The position numbers and the translations under genes were made by a program. Under the pieces are notes generated by a model. The model had not been told where the DNA came from, ran no database searches, and was given only the letters and a program-made list of their open reading frames with translations. Positions 26,477 to 37,511 of a stretch of DNA of 64,000 bases are shown piece by piece. This DNA is from Tetrahymena elliotti 4EA (taxonomy: Eukaryota; Ciliophora; Oligohymenophorea; Hymenostomatida; Tetrahymenidae): NCBI GenBank assembly GCA_000231825.2, contig JH720312.1:1228552-1292551 (forward strand), in the 5' to 3' direction. Numbering within the stretch: the stretch's first letter is position 1; each line of letters starts with the position of its first letter.

Positions 26477-27444
26477 TCATAACTAATCGTTGCTGACTAC
26501 ATTTTATGAAGAAATAAAAGAACTTGGTTTAATATGTAAAAAGCTTTTTTTTATATTTGGACCCAGGTTATAAAAATTATAAGGATTCATCTAATTTCTA
26601 CTTTTATATGATGAGGATTTATCTTCTATATCAGGGGAGCTAAATAATTTTTGAGAATGTCTATTTTCTTAACTTTTTATATCTATTTTAAAAATAAAAT
26701 ATTTTTAATAGCAAAATTAATTAAATCAAATTAATTACTTTGATTGAAAGTATTATTATCCAAAGGTAATTTATAAATTTAGAAATTAGCTACAACCATC
26801 AATATTAGTGGAACACCACTTATTATAAGTATTGTAAACTTAATAGTGCTAGTAATTTTTTTAGAACTACAAACCTCAGGTGTAACTTCTATTTAACATT
26901 CACTGATTTGCTTTGCTTAGGTATATTAATTATATCTTTAGCAAGCTGATCCAGTTTAAGTAATATAACAGCTTAAATCTTCATTTACGATGACACTAAA
27001 TAAAGTAATACCAAGTATAAAAGTTATAAGGGTAATAAAGAGAGATATCTTAAACTATTTTTAAAGACTTTAAAGTTTTTAATAATCAAACTAATTTAAT
27101 ATATATAGATATGAGATAATAGAAAGTAGAGATGATAACGAGTAGGTAATATCTATGCTAATGATTTTTTTATCGCTTTCTAATCCAAGTAATCTCAGCT
27201 AGAAATCTAAAATCACTAGCACAAAACTAAATATCTAAAAGGCAAAATTAATCATCAATGATATCTTTAAAATAGTTTTTTATTTTGCTTAATCGCCCTC
27301 TTTTTCTTCTTAATTTAAATTATGCAAGTTAACTATTTCAAATGGTTTCATTTGACTGGAACTTTCCTAAATTGGTTTCTACTCATTATAAATCTTTTAA
27401 CTTAAACTTACATCATTTTTCAATGGTTTCCTTAGTTTGTTCAT
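26477..27444 (-). CDS. Four-transmembrane protein, tandem paralogue 1
   Basis: Two exons, 27444-26739 and 26682-26477 (56-nt GT-AG intron, phase 1), 303 residues. Four hydrophobic segments are visible: LMINFAFQIFSFVLVILDF, a segment near ITYSLSSLLSIISYLYIL, FKISLFITLITFILGITLF and FTILIISGVPLILMVV. Between segments 3 and 4 lies a polar loop with four cysteines (SCYIT, SACQR, SECQIE, EVCSS), suggesting disulphide bonds outside the cell. Both termini are polar and would face the cytosol. The topology is tetraspan-like, but I see no CCG motif of true tetraspanins, so the family is unnamed. The neighbour at 28119-29057 has the same layout, the same ISGVPLILM/FSGIPLILM end and an intron at the same place and phase, so the two arose by tandem duplication. 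Confidence 0.85.
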
Positions 27445-28118
27445 TTTAGCAATTTTATTCAAATCAAAAATAAATAAATCTTTTTTCTTTTTTTAATCAA
27501 TAAACTTATATTTGATTTTAAAACTAAAAGTTTATAACAAAGTAATTTATCTAAATTTTAATTATAATAATTGTAAGTATCAAAGTCTAATTTAAATAAA
27601 ACAATATACTTTACCTTTATACTTAATTATGATTTTTTCTAATTAAACAAATCTTGATGATACCAAAAATAATGTCTGCTGAGAAATTTAATAAATAATT
27701 TTAATCTTTTTACATTCTGTTAAGAGATAACATTATTAAATTTCAATTTATTTAATTTTAATTTAACAAAAAAATATTATTTTTACATATCCTATTTATT
27801 TAAATTTCTAGATTTATGTAGATTAAAAAAAAATCAAAATTTAATTTATAAGATTTGCTAATTTTAGTTTGACCTTAGACTAAATAGTAATATAATTTAT
27901 TTAAAGTTAAAGTAAGGAATATTAAGCCATTAAAATTATTTGAGAATTAGTTTACAGAATATAAAAATATTGATATATGATAATAGTAGATAATTAAATG
28001 TTAGTGAAGATAGATTAGATTTTTGATTTTTTTCTTTATTTTATGCCATTTGATAACATAAATAAAGAAAATCTAATTTAAAAAGAATTTTTACTTAACT
28101 TGTATGTTAGATAAAAGC
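27445..28118. other. Spacer between the two tandem paralogues
   Basis: About 670 bases of AT-rich DNA between the end of paralogue 2 and the start of paralogue 1. It should hold the 3' UTR of one and the promoter of the other. No exon was seen. Confidence 0.6.
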
Positions 28119-29057
28119 TCAAAGTTAATCATTATTTAATTCATAATCTTATTTAGCCATTTCTAATTTATTTTTTTATTTTAAATTTCCATTAAGCATG
28201 TCAAATTATTATGGATTTACCATAGCTCTACTAGAGTAGGCATATTTACTTGTTTCTAAATCATTATTATAAATTAACTTAGAAGTATTTGAGAAGAAGT
28301 TTGGATTATTCTAAATAACTTATGAAGAACTAACGTTTAAGAGTTCTTTCTCTTCTATTTTTACAAAATTTATTAAAATATTGATTTTTTTAAAATAAAT
28401 AAATTAATTACTTTCGTTTTCCAAATTTTACTATTTCTTATAGCTCTTATACTTGTATATTCCTAATATCATCAAAATAAGTGGAATTCCACTGAAAATA
28501 AGGATAACATACTTCATAAGTAATGCCATTCGTTATTCATAGCAATCAACATTTGAAAGTTCACGTTGTTAGCAATTGGAAAGTAGTGTATTACTCTGAT
28601 TCTTACACAATTACTCATTATATTCAATAGAACAATCCCAACTTTTTGTCTCAAATATATTGAAAATAGCCACAGCTATACCAAAACTAATGAGAGTAAG
28701 CACAAAAGATATTCTTATAGAGTTGAATACATTAAGAGGTTCCCATTAAGTTGCTTCACTACATAAATATATAAAAGTTACAACAGAAAGAATTGAAAAA
28801 AGTAAAAAGGCTGATAATAGTCCCAAAGTCTTAGAGTCATAATTGTAATCAAATAGTTAAAGTAGAAAATTAACCAAAACTATGATTATTCCTAATATTT
28901 GAAATAGGAAACTAAATCCAAAGCAGACTAGAAAGACAGTTTATGGTTTTTCTATTTTACTTACTTTTACTTCATTTTTTTATATTTGATTAAGCTACTC
29001 ACCACTAATTCCTTTTAGTTAGTCTACAACAGCTTTATAATTATCTTAACTATCATT
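28119..29057 (-). CDS. Four-transmembrane protein, tandem paralogue 2 (5' end uncertain)
   Basis: Exons 29057-28412 and 28354-28119 (57-nt intron, phase 1) give 293 residues. Hydrophobic segments include TVFLVCFGFSFLFQILGIII, LLSAFLLFSILSVVTFIYL, ISFVLTLISFGIAVAIFNIF and YVILIFSGIPLILMILGIY. A Cys-bearing loop (WDCSIE, QLCKNQ, SNCQQ, VDCYE) lies before the last one. The order matches paralogue 1, with moderate identity. The start is a problem: the frame opens with ATG at 29057, but an upstream ATG at 29097 starts a plausible coding stretch (MAGLQTPLTADQKNDSQDN) in another frame. The two are joined either by a phase-1 intron 29090-29033 (GT-AG, giving MAAVVDQLKG) or by a one-base frame shift near 29040. 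The transmembrane part is secure; the first 20 residues are not. Confidence 0.8.
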
Positions 29058-32000
29058 TTTTTGATCAGCAGTTAAGGGAGTTTATAAACCAGCCATTGAA
29101 CACACCCCCTTTAAATTATTTTATACCTTATAATTGCTTGCTATTTTTAAAATTGTTTTTCCTTATTTCTAGCTTATACTTTTTATTGACTAAATTATCT
29201 GCTTATAATTATTATTATTATTAAAATATATATGCAAAAAAAAATAAATTGAAAAATTCGTAAATTAATTATATTTTTTACCAAAGGCTACAAAAGCTAT
29301 CTATCTTTAAAAAATCCAAATCAATAAAAATCCATTAAAAAATCTGGTGAAAAAGCTTTCTATTTTTAAAAATATTTAATCTAAATTACAATTGATGTTT
29401 ACTAATAGATTATAAAGTACTTACTGACTACTCTAAATATATTGAATTAAAATGTAAATATCAACAACCAAAAGTTTATTTTTTTTACTTAATTAATAAT
29501 GTTAGCAATTACAAATAGTTGATGAAGCTTCAAAATTTTTAGATTAGATTTTTAAAATAAATGTTAAAATTTATTATTACTCAAAATCAATATTTTTTAA
29601 CATACTAAATAAGCTGTATTAAAGTAAAGGTATAAAAATTGCTTTAAATTAATTTAGAGCAGAAAGTTGAAAAAAAATAATTTATTATACAAATAAATTA
29701 AAAAAGAATATCAAAAAATAAGTATAAATGAAAGCAGTCACCAAACACCAAACAGCTTTAAATTTATAAATAATATTAGTACATGAAAAATTAAAAACTT
29801 TTTTGATTAAGTATAAAACTTTGGGAGATTATTTAGTTATTTTTAGTAGATTTAATTTAGATAATACCTATTTGTTTTATTAATATTAATACTTACTTAA
29901 TAATTTAATGATTTAATTAAATAATAGAATATATTTCAATATGAACATGGAGAGATATCTTTAATTTTAAGGAAATATTTTAAATAAATAATTTAATATA
30001 AAACTTAAAAGTATGAATCAGATAGAATGGAAAACATATTGAACTAACAGTATTTTAATGAAGTGAATTTATTTAATCTAAATTTTTATTTATCGAATTA
30101 AAATGATAATTTTTTTAGAAATTTTAAACATATTAAAAATATGTAAACAGTTTTGAGCTATTTTAATTTTGTATTAGAATTAAAATTTAGATAGTATCAT
30201 TTGAACAATAAATTTTATATCTTTAAATCTCTTTGAAATAGTGAAAGATTATCTTTATTCAGTAATTTTTTTAAATTAAAAAAATATTGTAAAATTAAAG
30301 TTTGGGATTTAAAGAAATTGAAATAAGAAATTTTAAATAACAAAATTTTAAAATCATTTTAAAAACAAATAATTAGAGAAAATTAATTTAAATAAAAATT
30401 TTTCAATAGAAAATTAAATTTTATCAAACATAATTAGAATATTAATTTTTAAGTTTCTAAAAATAGGTAGAAGTTTTTAAGATTAAAATTTTTAATTTAA
30501 AAATAAATTTTGAAATAAACATTAAACAAAATTTTTTCTTCATAAAAACGATAAAAAAAATAAACACTGTTGCTACCTAAAATAATTTTTGAATTTTAAA
30601 ACCAAATTTATGAATTTGGGGATAAGCTTAATTTTAATAAGAAAGAATACTAAAATTATTCAAAGGTTTTGAAATTAAAGCAAGTTAAAAAATTATTTAA
30701 CAAAGCAGAAGAAACTACTAGAAATTTTGTAATTTTTATCCACTACATACTCTAAAATTTCTACAAAAAATTTATTTATGTTTTTGATAGTAAAAATTAA
30801 ATAAATTCAAGCAATATGTCTATCAAATTTAAAAGTTAAGCAGTTAGAATTGACAAATCATTGAAATATTATTTCAATAGAAGGTGACTGATTATGCTAA
30901 TTTATAATATAATATAATTAACTATAAGAGATGATAGAAATACATAATGTTATGATTATTATAATTTCTCTATAAGATTTGTATTTAATTCTAAAAACAA
31001 AAACTTTTCAAATCAAATATTTCCTTCCTTAATATCTCAATAATAGAAAATAATAAAAAAAAGCATGTAAATATATATTTATTAATTCTGATAAATTAAA
31101 AGTGTAAATATAGGTGAGTGATAATAATATAATACTTTGGATATCATTTACTGATGAGTGAGTAGTTTAAATTCCTTTTTCTTAATTTTTTGTTGTAAAA
31201 TAAATGATAGTATTTATAGTTTGACTTAACTTTTTTCTCTACATGAATAAGCAATTAGCAAAGAGTTTTCTAATATATAATCGAATGGCAAATCCAATAT
31301 AAAATAGTTAACTGCAGTTGAAATTAAATTTATTTATATGATTGACTATGTAAATTAATAAAATTCCATGCATAAAAAGATATTTATTAGTATAAACCAT
31401 TCTCAAAAAAATTTCTTTAAATAACAACACGGTTAGAAGAATATTAATTAGGATATTATTTGATAAATGATATTATGTTTTCTTTTCTAAAATTTTGTTC
31501 AACTTGACACAAACAGTTAACAAACCCTATTTTTATTCTAAGAAATGAAGAATAGAAAATTTTTGAAGGAATGAATTCCCCAAAATAAAAGTACTTTTTC
31601 ATGAAAAGATTTCAAGTGTACTTAAAATATAAGATGCAAATTAATTAGTCATCAAAAAATATAAATTGGGGGATCTTATAAAAGAAAATGATGAATAAAT
31701 AGATTTAATATCAAAAAAGTCTTTTTCAGAGATCCCTTTTGGTTATAGAGAAGTGAATAAGTAAAAATTATGGAGGAAGGATTTTTAACAATAAATTTTA
31801 GCAAGCAAGCAAACAAATTTGATTAGGAATATAAAAGTGTTATGAAAAAAGAAAATATCTCTATTTGTATATATCTATCTAACTTTCTATCTATCTTTTT
31901 TCAATTTATAAAATTGTCTGCCAGCCAACATTTAATCTTTAATGAAAGAAATTCTGAGTGAAGGTGGGGGATTGTAAAATAATTGATTGACTAATAAAAA

Positions 32001-32761
32001 TTATCAAAAACAAGGAAAATATTAAAGGACTTTGACAGAATTAAAAAGTTGTTACCACAAATGTTTATTGAATTGCTTATTTACTTTGCTTAATTAAAAT
32101 TATAAAGTTGTATGTCAAATGAAATTAATATTTTCTTATTAAAAACTAATGTCGTCTTTTTCTTCTATGCTCTTATAATTTAAATTGTTTGTAATTGTTA
32201 TTGGATATTCATTAATATTTAATAGAATTTGCTTAATTTGTTAGCAGTTAAGTCAAAAAATAAAACAAGTTTTCAATTGTTGTTTTGTTGTTGTAAGTCT
32301 AGCAACCTGTAATTAAAAATATTTAGCATGAACCAAAATAAATATGATCTATTATGATCATTTACTTTTGCTTTTAATCAGATGAAAGAATATTAATTTG
32401 CTAGTTGATGAATTTCAATTTAATACTGAGTTTGTTGTAATTAATTTTTACTTTCTTAAATATATTTTTTCTTTGTTTTTTTGTTTGCTTTTGTTTCATT
32501 CTGAATCAACTTTAGCATATAAATTATTCTTTGAATTATATTAATTAATAATTTTTTTACAAAAAAAAGAATCAAAAATAAGATTTTTTCTAATTAATTA
32601 ACATTCATTCTACTAACAAATTAGGAGTGGAACTATTTAATCAATACAATACAAGAGCAAATACTATATTTTGCAATAAGTCATCAATTTATAAGGACAT
32701 ATTGAAAACATCCATCCCTCTTATCTCAACAATAATAGCATTTTCCTCTTGAATTAACAAA
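29058..32761. other. Gene-poor AT desert, 3.7 kb
   Basis: The longest stretch in the window without a gene. It is extremely AT-rich to about 31.5 kb. After that come slightly more GC-rich patches, such as 31670-31810 and 31920-31970 (gtgaaggtgggggattg). A CTAT-rich simple repeat lies at 31859-31900. I read both strands with the ciliate code and found no exon chain. The region between the divergent paralogue 2 and the CaaX gene probably holds two promoters, and an unrecognised RNA gene cannot be excluded. Confidence 0.55.
31859..31900. repeat. CTAT-rich simple sequence
   Basis: A short microsatellite-like stretch with repeated ctat/tatc units (tatatctatctaactttcta). No function is implied. 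Confidence 0.6.
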
Positions 32762-35700
32762 ATGAATTCCTCAAAGATATAATCCTTATGGAGCAACTTA
32801 CCTGATAAATTGATTAAGCTCTCTACATCTCTCAAAGACTATATTGAATCAGATTCCTACTTGAGCGATGATGATCACTTATAATTTTAAATGACTAGCA
32901 TGGAAATAAAAGTATTTAACATTTCTAGAAGCAGCCAAATTATTGTTTGGCTAATAAAAGATGATTAAAATTCAATATATTTTTTATAATTATCTTAAAG
33001 GCTCTCAAAAACGACCTTCATGAAGGAGTCGCCTATAATAAATTCATAGAAACGCAAGAAAATAAATAGATTCTTTGCTAGTATTTACAATTCCAGCTAA
33101 ATCATGTATATAAATTTAAAATTCTTCTAATTTATTCAAATCAAATAAACCGCATCAAATTCTATTCGATAGTGTTAACACTAAGGCCACCATATTAACT
33201 TATTAAAATGATTACTCTACAAAACAATTTAAAATTACTAAAAGATTAATAAAGAGTGCTTAAATATAATTCTCTATTCATTTATTTTTACAAGCACTGT
33301 CTTATAAGCCAATCAATTAATGCTTTATTGTTTAGCTTCATCCATCCATAATTACAAAAATTAATCAGTATCAAAAAATCTTAAAAATTTAAAAAGGCCA
33401 GCAAAATTGTTTAAAAAAAAAGTAATAGATACAAAACTAATAAATATTGGTTGGTATATTAATTTTGATATAATCGCTTCATTAATTTATCATTTAATTG
33501 ATAATCACATCAATTTGATAGAACTATATCTTTATCGTATCATGTAAACTTTAATGGCAAACTGTTAATTAAACCAACAGCTTACTACGATTTTATATTT
33601 AAATCGTACTAAAATTGTTGTAGATTGCAACGATTTTATAAAATACTTTCAAATTGTGATTTTTTTTTTTTAAAAAATAACATTCCCAACATCATTTTAT
33701 TAAATTAATAACTTATTATTTCTAAAATAGATAGAAAAATTGAAGAAAGATTTTAATAATTTCATTAGCAAAAACAATCTTTTTTGCAATCCACTTAGAT
33801 CAGAATTCAACACTCCATGTGGCTCAAATATTTCACCACCCTAATAATCGATGAACTCATCAAACCCTTCGTCACCCTTCTAATTTGATGGAAGAGTTAA
33901 TCAGAAGAAGAATTTCATGTAAATAAATATTTAAATTTCGTTTCGAATTCCCACAGCAAAAATTAATCTTCATTCAATCTAGATCTTAATATTTAATTGA
34001 AACGCGCTTATTTTTGTATTATTTGCTTGAAATTTTGATTGTAACCTCTCAAAATTCATTACTATTCAGCCAAGCAAGCATGAGCTAATAACAATTTTAA
34101 GTTGTTAAATATATACTATCTAATATTATTTGGGAGGTATTTTTATAAATTGGGCTAATTTTTTTCATGACTAAATATATGAAATTCAAGTAAATCCGTC
34201 TAAAAATATATGGGAGAGAAAAATACCACACTTAATTTCTGTTATCAAAATATTAAGTTGAATAGATATTAAGCTAATCTAACCTTGGAATATTGTTAAA
34301 AATATGAAAGCTTAAGATTTTTTATTACTGACTGAAATATTTAGAAAGAATTATCTTAATTTTTGATATTTCAACAAAAATTAAGTGAAAAAAAGACCTT
34401 TTTAATTAAGCAAAATACCAATAATGATGGAATGTTGAATGAATATCTTACATCATCTCTAAATAAATACGCAATTTTATTTCTTTTATTATTGAGTATC
34501 TAGTGATTGAATGGTTTTATATTAATGCGCAATTTGAAAAATATTAATTTTTAATTCATTCCCTTACACAAATAGTGGTTCTATTCGCTTCTTTTTGTCA
34601 AAACTACAATGCCAAAAAGATCCTTACACTGAGCTATATTCTTAAAAAGAAGGTGTGAATAAGTTTCTTTCAGAAACATTAATGAAACACCAATCTAAAC
34701 TTCCATAAACTACTTATTCACTTGAGAGACTTTGTGAAATTGTAAGAAGTTCTCTACAAGACCTGCGCTCATAAATTATGTAAGTTCAATTCATTAATAT
34801 GTTCAAAATAATTTAATACAAAAAAAATACTCCTCCAATCTTTATTGAAAATTGTTAAAAAAGTATTTTTGTGTTTGATTAGAAAGAATATTAAAATACT
34901 TGTGAATTAACTGATATAATTATATAAAAAGTGATGTTTAAATTGACGAAAGAAACTCCAAGTAGATAGATGAAATTGCAAACATCAAAAAAAAATATAA
35001 TAAAATAAAGACTATTCCACTCATTTAGTACATAACAAAATTGGTAATTATTTATTTTCTTATATAATTTTAATCAACTTTCAATCTTAATTTTGGAACT
35101 TTAAAGCATGAATTAAATTTGTATTCTAATATTAACCAACCTTCATGAATATTATACAAAATAATCAATCAATCTACGTTTTTTAATTTCGTTTTTTTAA
35201 AGTTTAAAATAATTAAGGAGCTCAAGACTCTCTCATTCTAGTTTACTAAGGCAATTGCTACATTTGAAAAGCACTTAAGTGACAAAAAGTAAATAATAAT
35301 TTATTTTATTAAAAGAATTCAAGACGAATAAACTAAAATTCATGCATGAATGTATTCATTTATTTATTGATTCCCGCCTTTTTTAGTTTAGAATCAGTTA
35401 AAAAAAATCTCCTGTAAAAATTCAAAACTGGGTTTCAAATTTTACAAATGAAAATTTAAGAAAAAAAATTTTCTACTTGATAGTTGCAAAAATTTTTAAT
35501 TTGTTTGGCAAAATAAATACATTTTACAAAAATTGAATTCATACAAAAAAAATATATAAGAATTAAGAGAGTAAATATGTTCTCTTTAGCATTAAAGAAA
35601 TAAGAATACTTTTGATGTAGAAATAAATAAATACATTTATCTATTTGGAAATATCAGCTGGAAGAAAAGAGTAAAATAGACATTGAATAATTTTAATACA

Positions 35701-36726
35701 AACAAGGTATAATAAAAATTAATATCAACCAAATCTTTCTAATTAATTTGATTAATTTAAAGAGAATAAAGAGTTACTCCCCAAATAAATTAAACCTATC
35801 TTTTCACTAATATTCCATACTTTGTTCAATTAAAATATGCAAATAATACGGAATTTCTACTTAACTTATTCGTCTATTATATTTCATTTCAAAATACTCT
35901 AAATCAATAAGCATATTCCTTATTTTTTTTTACTAAAATCATAAGAAATCTTTAAAATGCTCAAGAATTAATTGAACATATTGAATCTGAAACTGATATC
36001 AGATTCCGCATGAGATAATAAAGTGACCCTACGTAAGAACTCACACCAGGAAAGAATAACAACAATAGAGCTTTAACTGAGAGCAAAACACTTTCAAAAT
36101 GTGGAAACGAAGACACAATTTATTCATTTAACTTTGAAGCTTAAAGTGAACAAACTGATGATTAATCTTCATTTTAAGATGACGCCTCTTCTTTGTTCTG
36201 TTCAGTTATGTCTACAGGAATTTTAGACAGAAGAACACCTAAAAATCTAAAACAAAAATCTGAGTGCGACAAAGAAAATTCTAGATAAGATTAAAATAAG
36301 AGTTCTTAAAATTTAAATAAATCATAATCTCTTTAAAATAAAGAGAAAAAATACTAAGATGTTGATGATTCTAATTAGTCAAAAACAGTTAAAATAACCT
36401 AAAACAATAGCTAAAAAAATAATCAAATTGATAAAATATATGGAGATAACTAAAATAGGACTGCACCAATATTAAAATCTAAAAATCAAGACAGTTTAGA
36501 TAGTACTGATAACCAATCTAACCTTCAGAAAAGTGATATAAAGAGTAAAACTGAGGATATTTACACCTAGAGAAATAATGAAATGTTCCAATCAGCTAAA
36601 GAAAGCATGGTTTCAAATGCCCAAAGCAGTTTTGTTGATGACCAAACCTAAGTTGAAAGAAAATACTCAAAGAAGCTCCTAAAAGGTTCAGATGAAAAGT
36701 GCATGTCTAATTGCTCTATTTTCTGA
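32762..36726 (+). CDS. Coiled-coil protein with C-terminal CaaX box (CSIF)
   Basis: Seven exons: 32762-32911, 33001-33105, 33731-33918, 34576-34779, 34932-35043, 35203-35288 and 35946-36726. All junctions are GT-AG and in phase, giving 541 residues. Residues 1-300 are helical and coiled-coil-like (LPDKLIKLSTSLKDYIESD, HLSDKKNLQNAQELIEHIES), with a Ser/Pro/Asn-rich insert in exon 3. The C-terminal 240 residues are Ser/Asn/Gln/Lys-rich and probably disordered. The protein ends GSDEKCMSNCSIF, and the last four residues fit a CaaX prenylation signal, with Phe at X suggesting geranylgeranylation. I infer a peripheral membrane protein. I do not recognise the family. Three introns (625, 657 and 657 nt) are far longer than usual here, and exons lost inside them cannot be excluded. 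Confidence 0.8.
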
Positions 36727-37511
36727 GCTAATAAATAAATACCTATTACTAAATTTTAATCAACCACATTAATCAATAGCATTAAATTATCGTATAAACT
36801 GCTAAAAAAATAAATGATAATACAATCACAACAATAATAATAAACTTAAAAACATATCTTAAATAATTATAAATTATGGCCTTAATTAAAGCCAATTATT
36901 CTCAAACAAGAAACTTCAAAATTTGAAGCATAAATTTGAAAATTTTAATATTCTATCACCAATTTCTATCTTTAATTAAATCCTAGAAAGCACTATACTA
37001 AATTTCAATAAAAATAATATTTTTCATAAATAAAGAAAGGATTTCATTTGGCTTGAGTAGGTGATCAAGAGTGTTTGAAGTAAAATAAGTAATAATAAGA
37101 TCAAAAAAAAGCAAATGATAAAATAGTAAAATAATTTACCTAAACTAATAAATAAAATGTGAATATTCAAATAATTTTTATGTATTTTATTATAAGAATA
37201 ACAGTACTTTAATATTATATAATTCGTTTATTAAAAGATTTTAGTTTAAAAATATTATTTAATCTAACTTAATATAAAAATGCTAACAATCAGCTATTTA
37301 AAGATATCTTTCAATTTTTTATAATAATAATTATTAATAATTTGAAAAATGTTGTTTATTTTATTTAAGATATTACTCCAAAATATTTTTGATTTTCATT
37401 TAAATTATTTTTCACTTTCAATTTATCTTTGATTTTTTATGAAAATTTTCAGCTCTTTAAAAGTTAATCTTATTCCTTTTAATAAAATAATTTCATTAAT
37501 TAATCAATATT
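36727..37511. other. Intergenic spacer between convergent genes
   Basis: About 785 bases of AT-rich DNA between the CaaX gene and the flavoprotein gene, which converge here. It is presumed to hold both 3' UTRs. No exon was seen. Confidence 0.6.
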
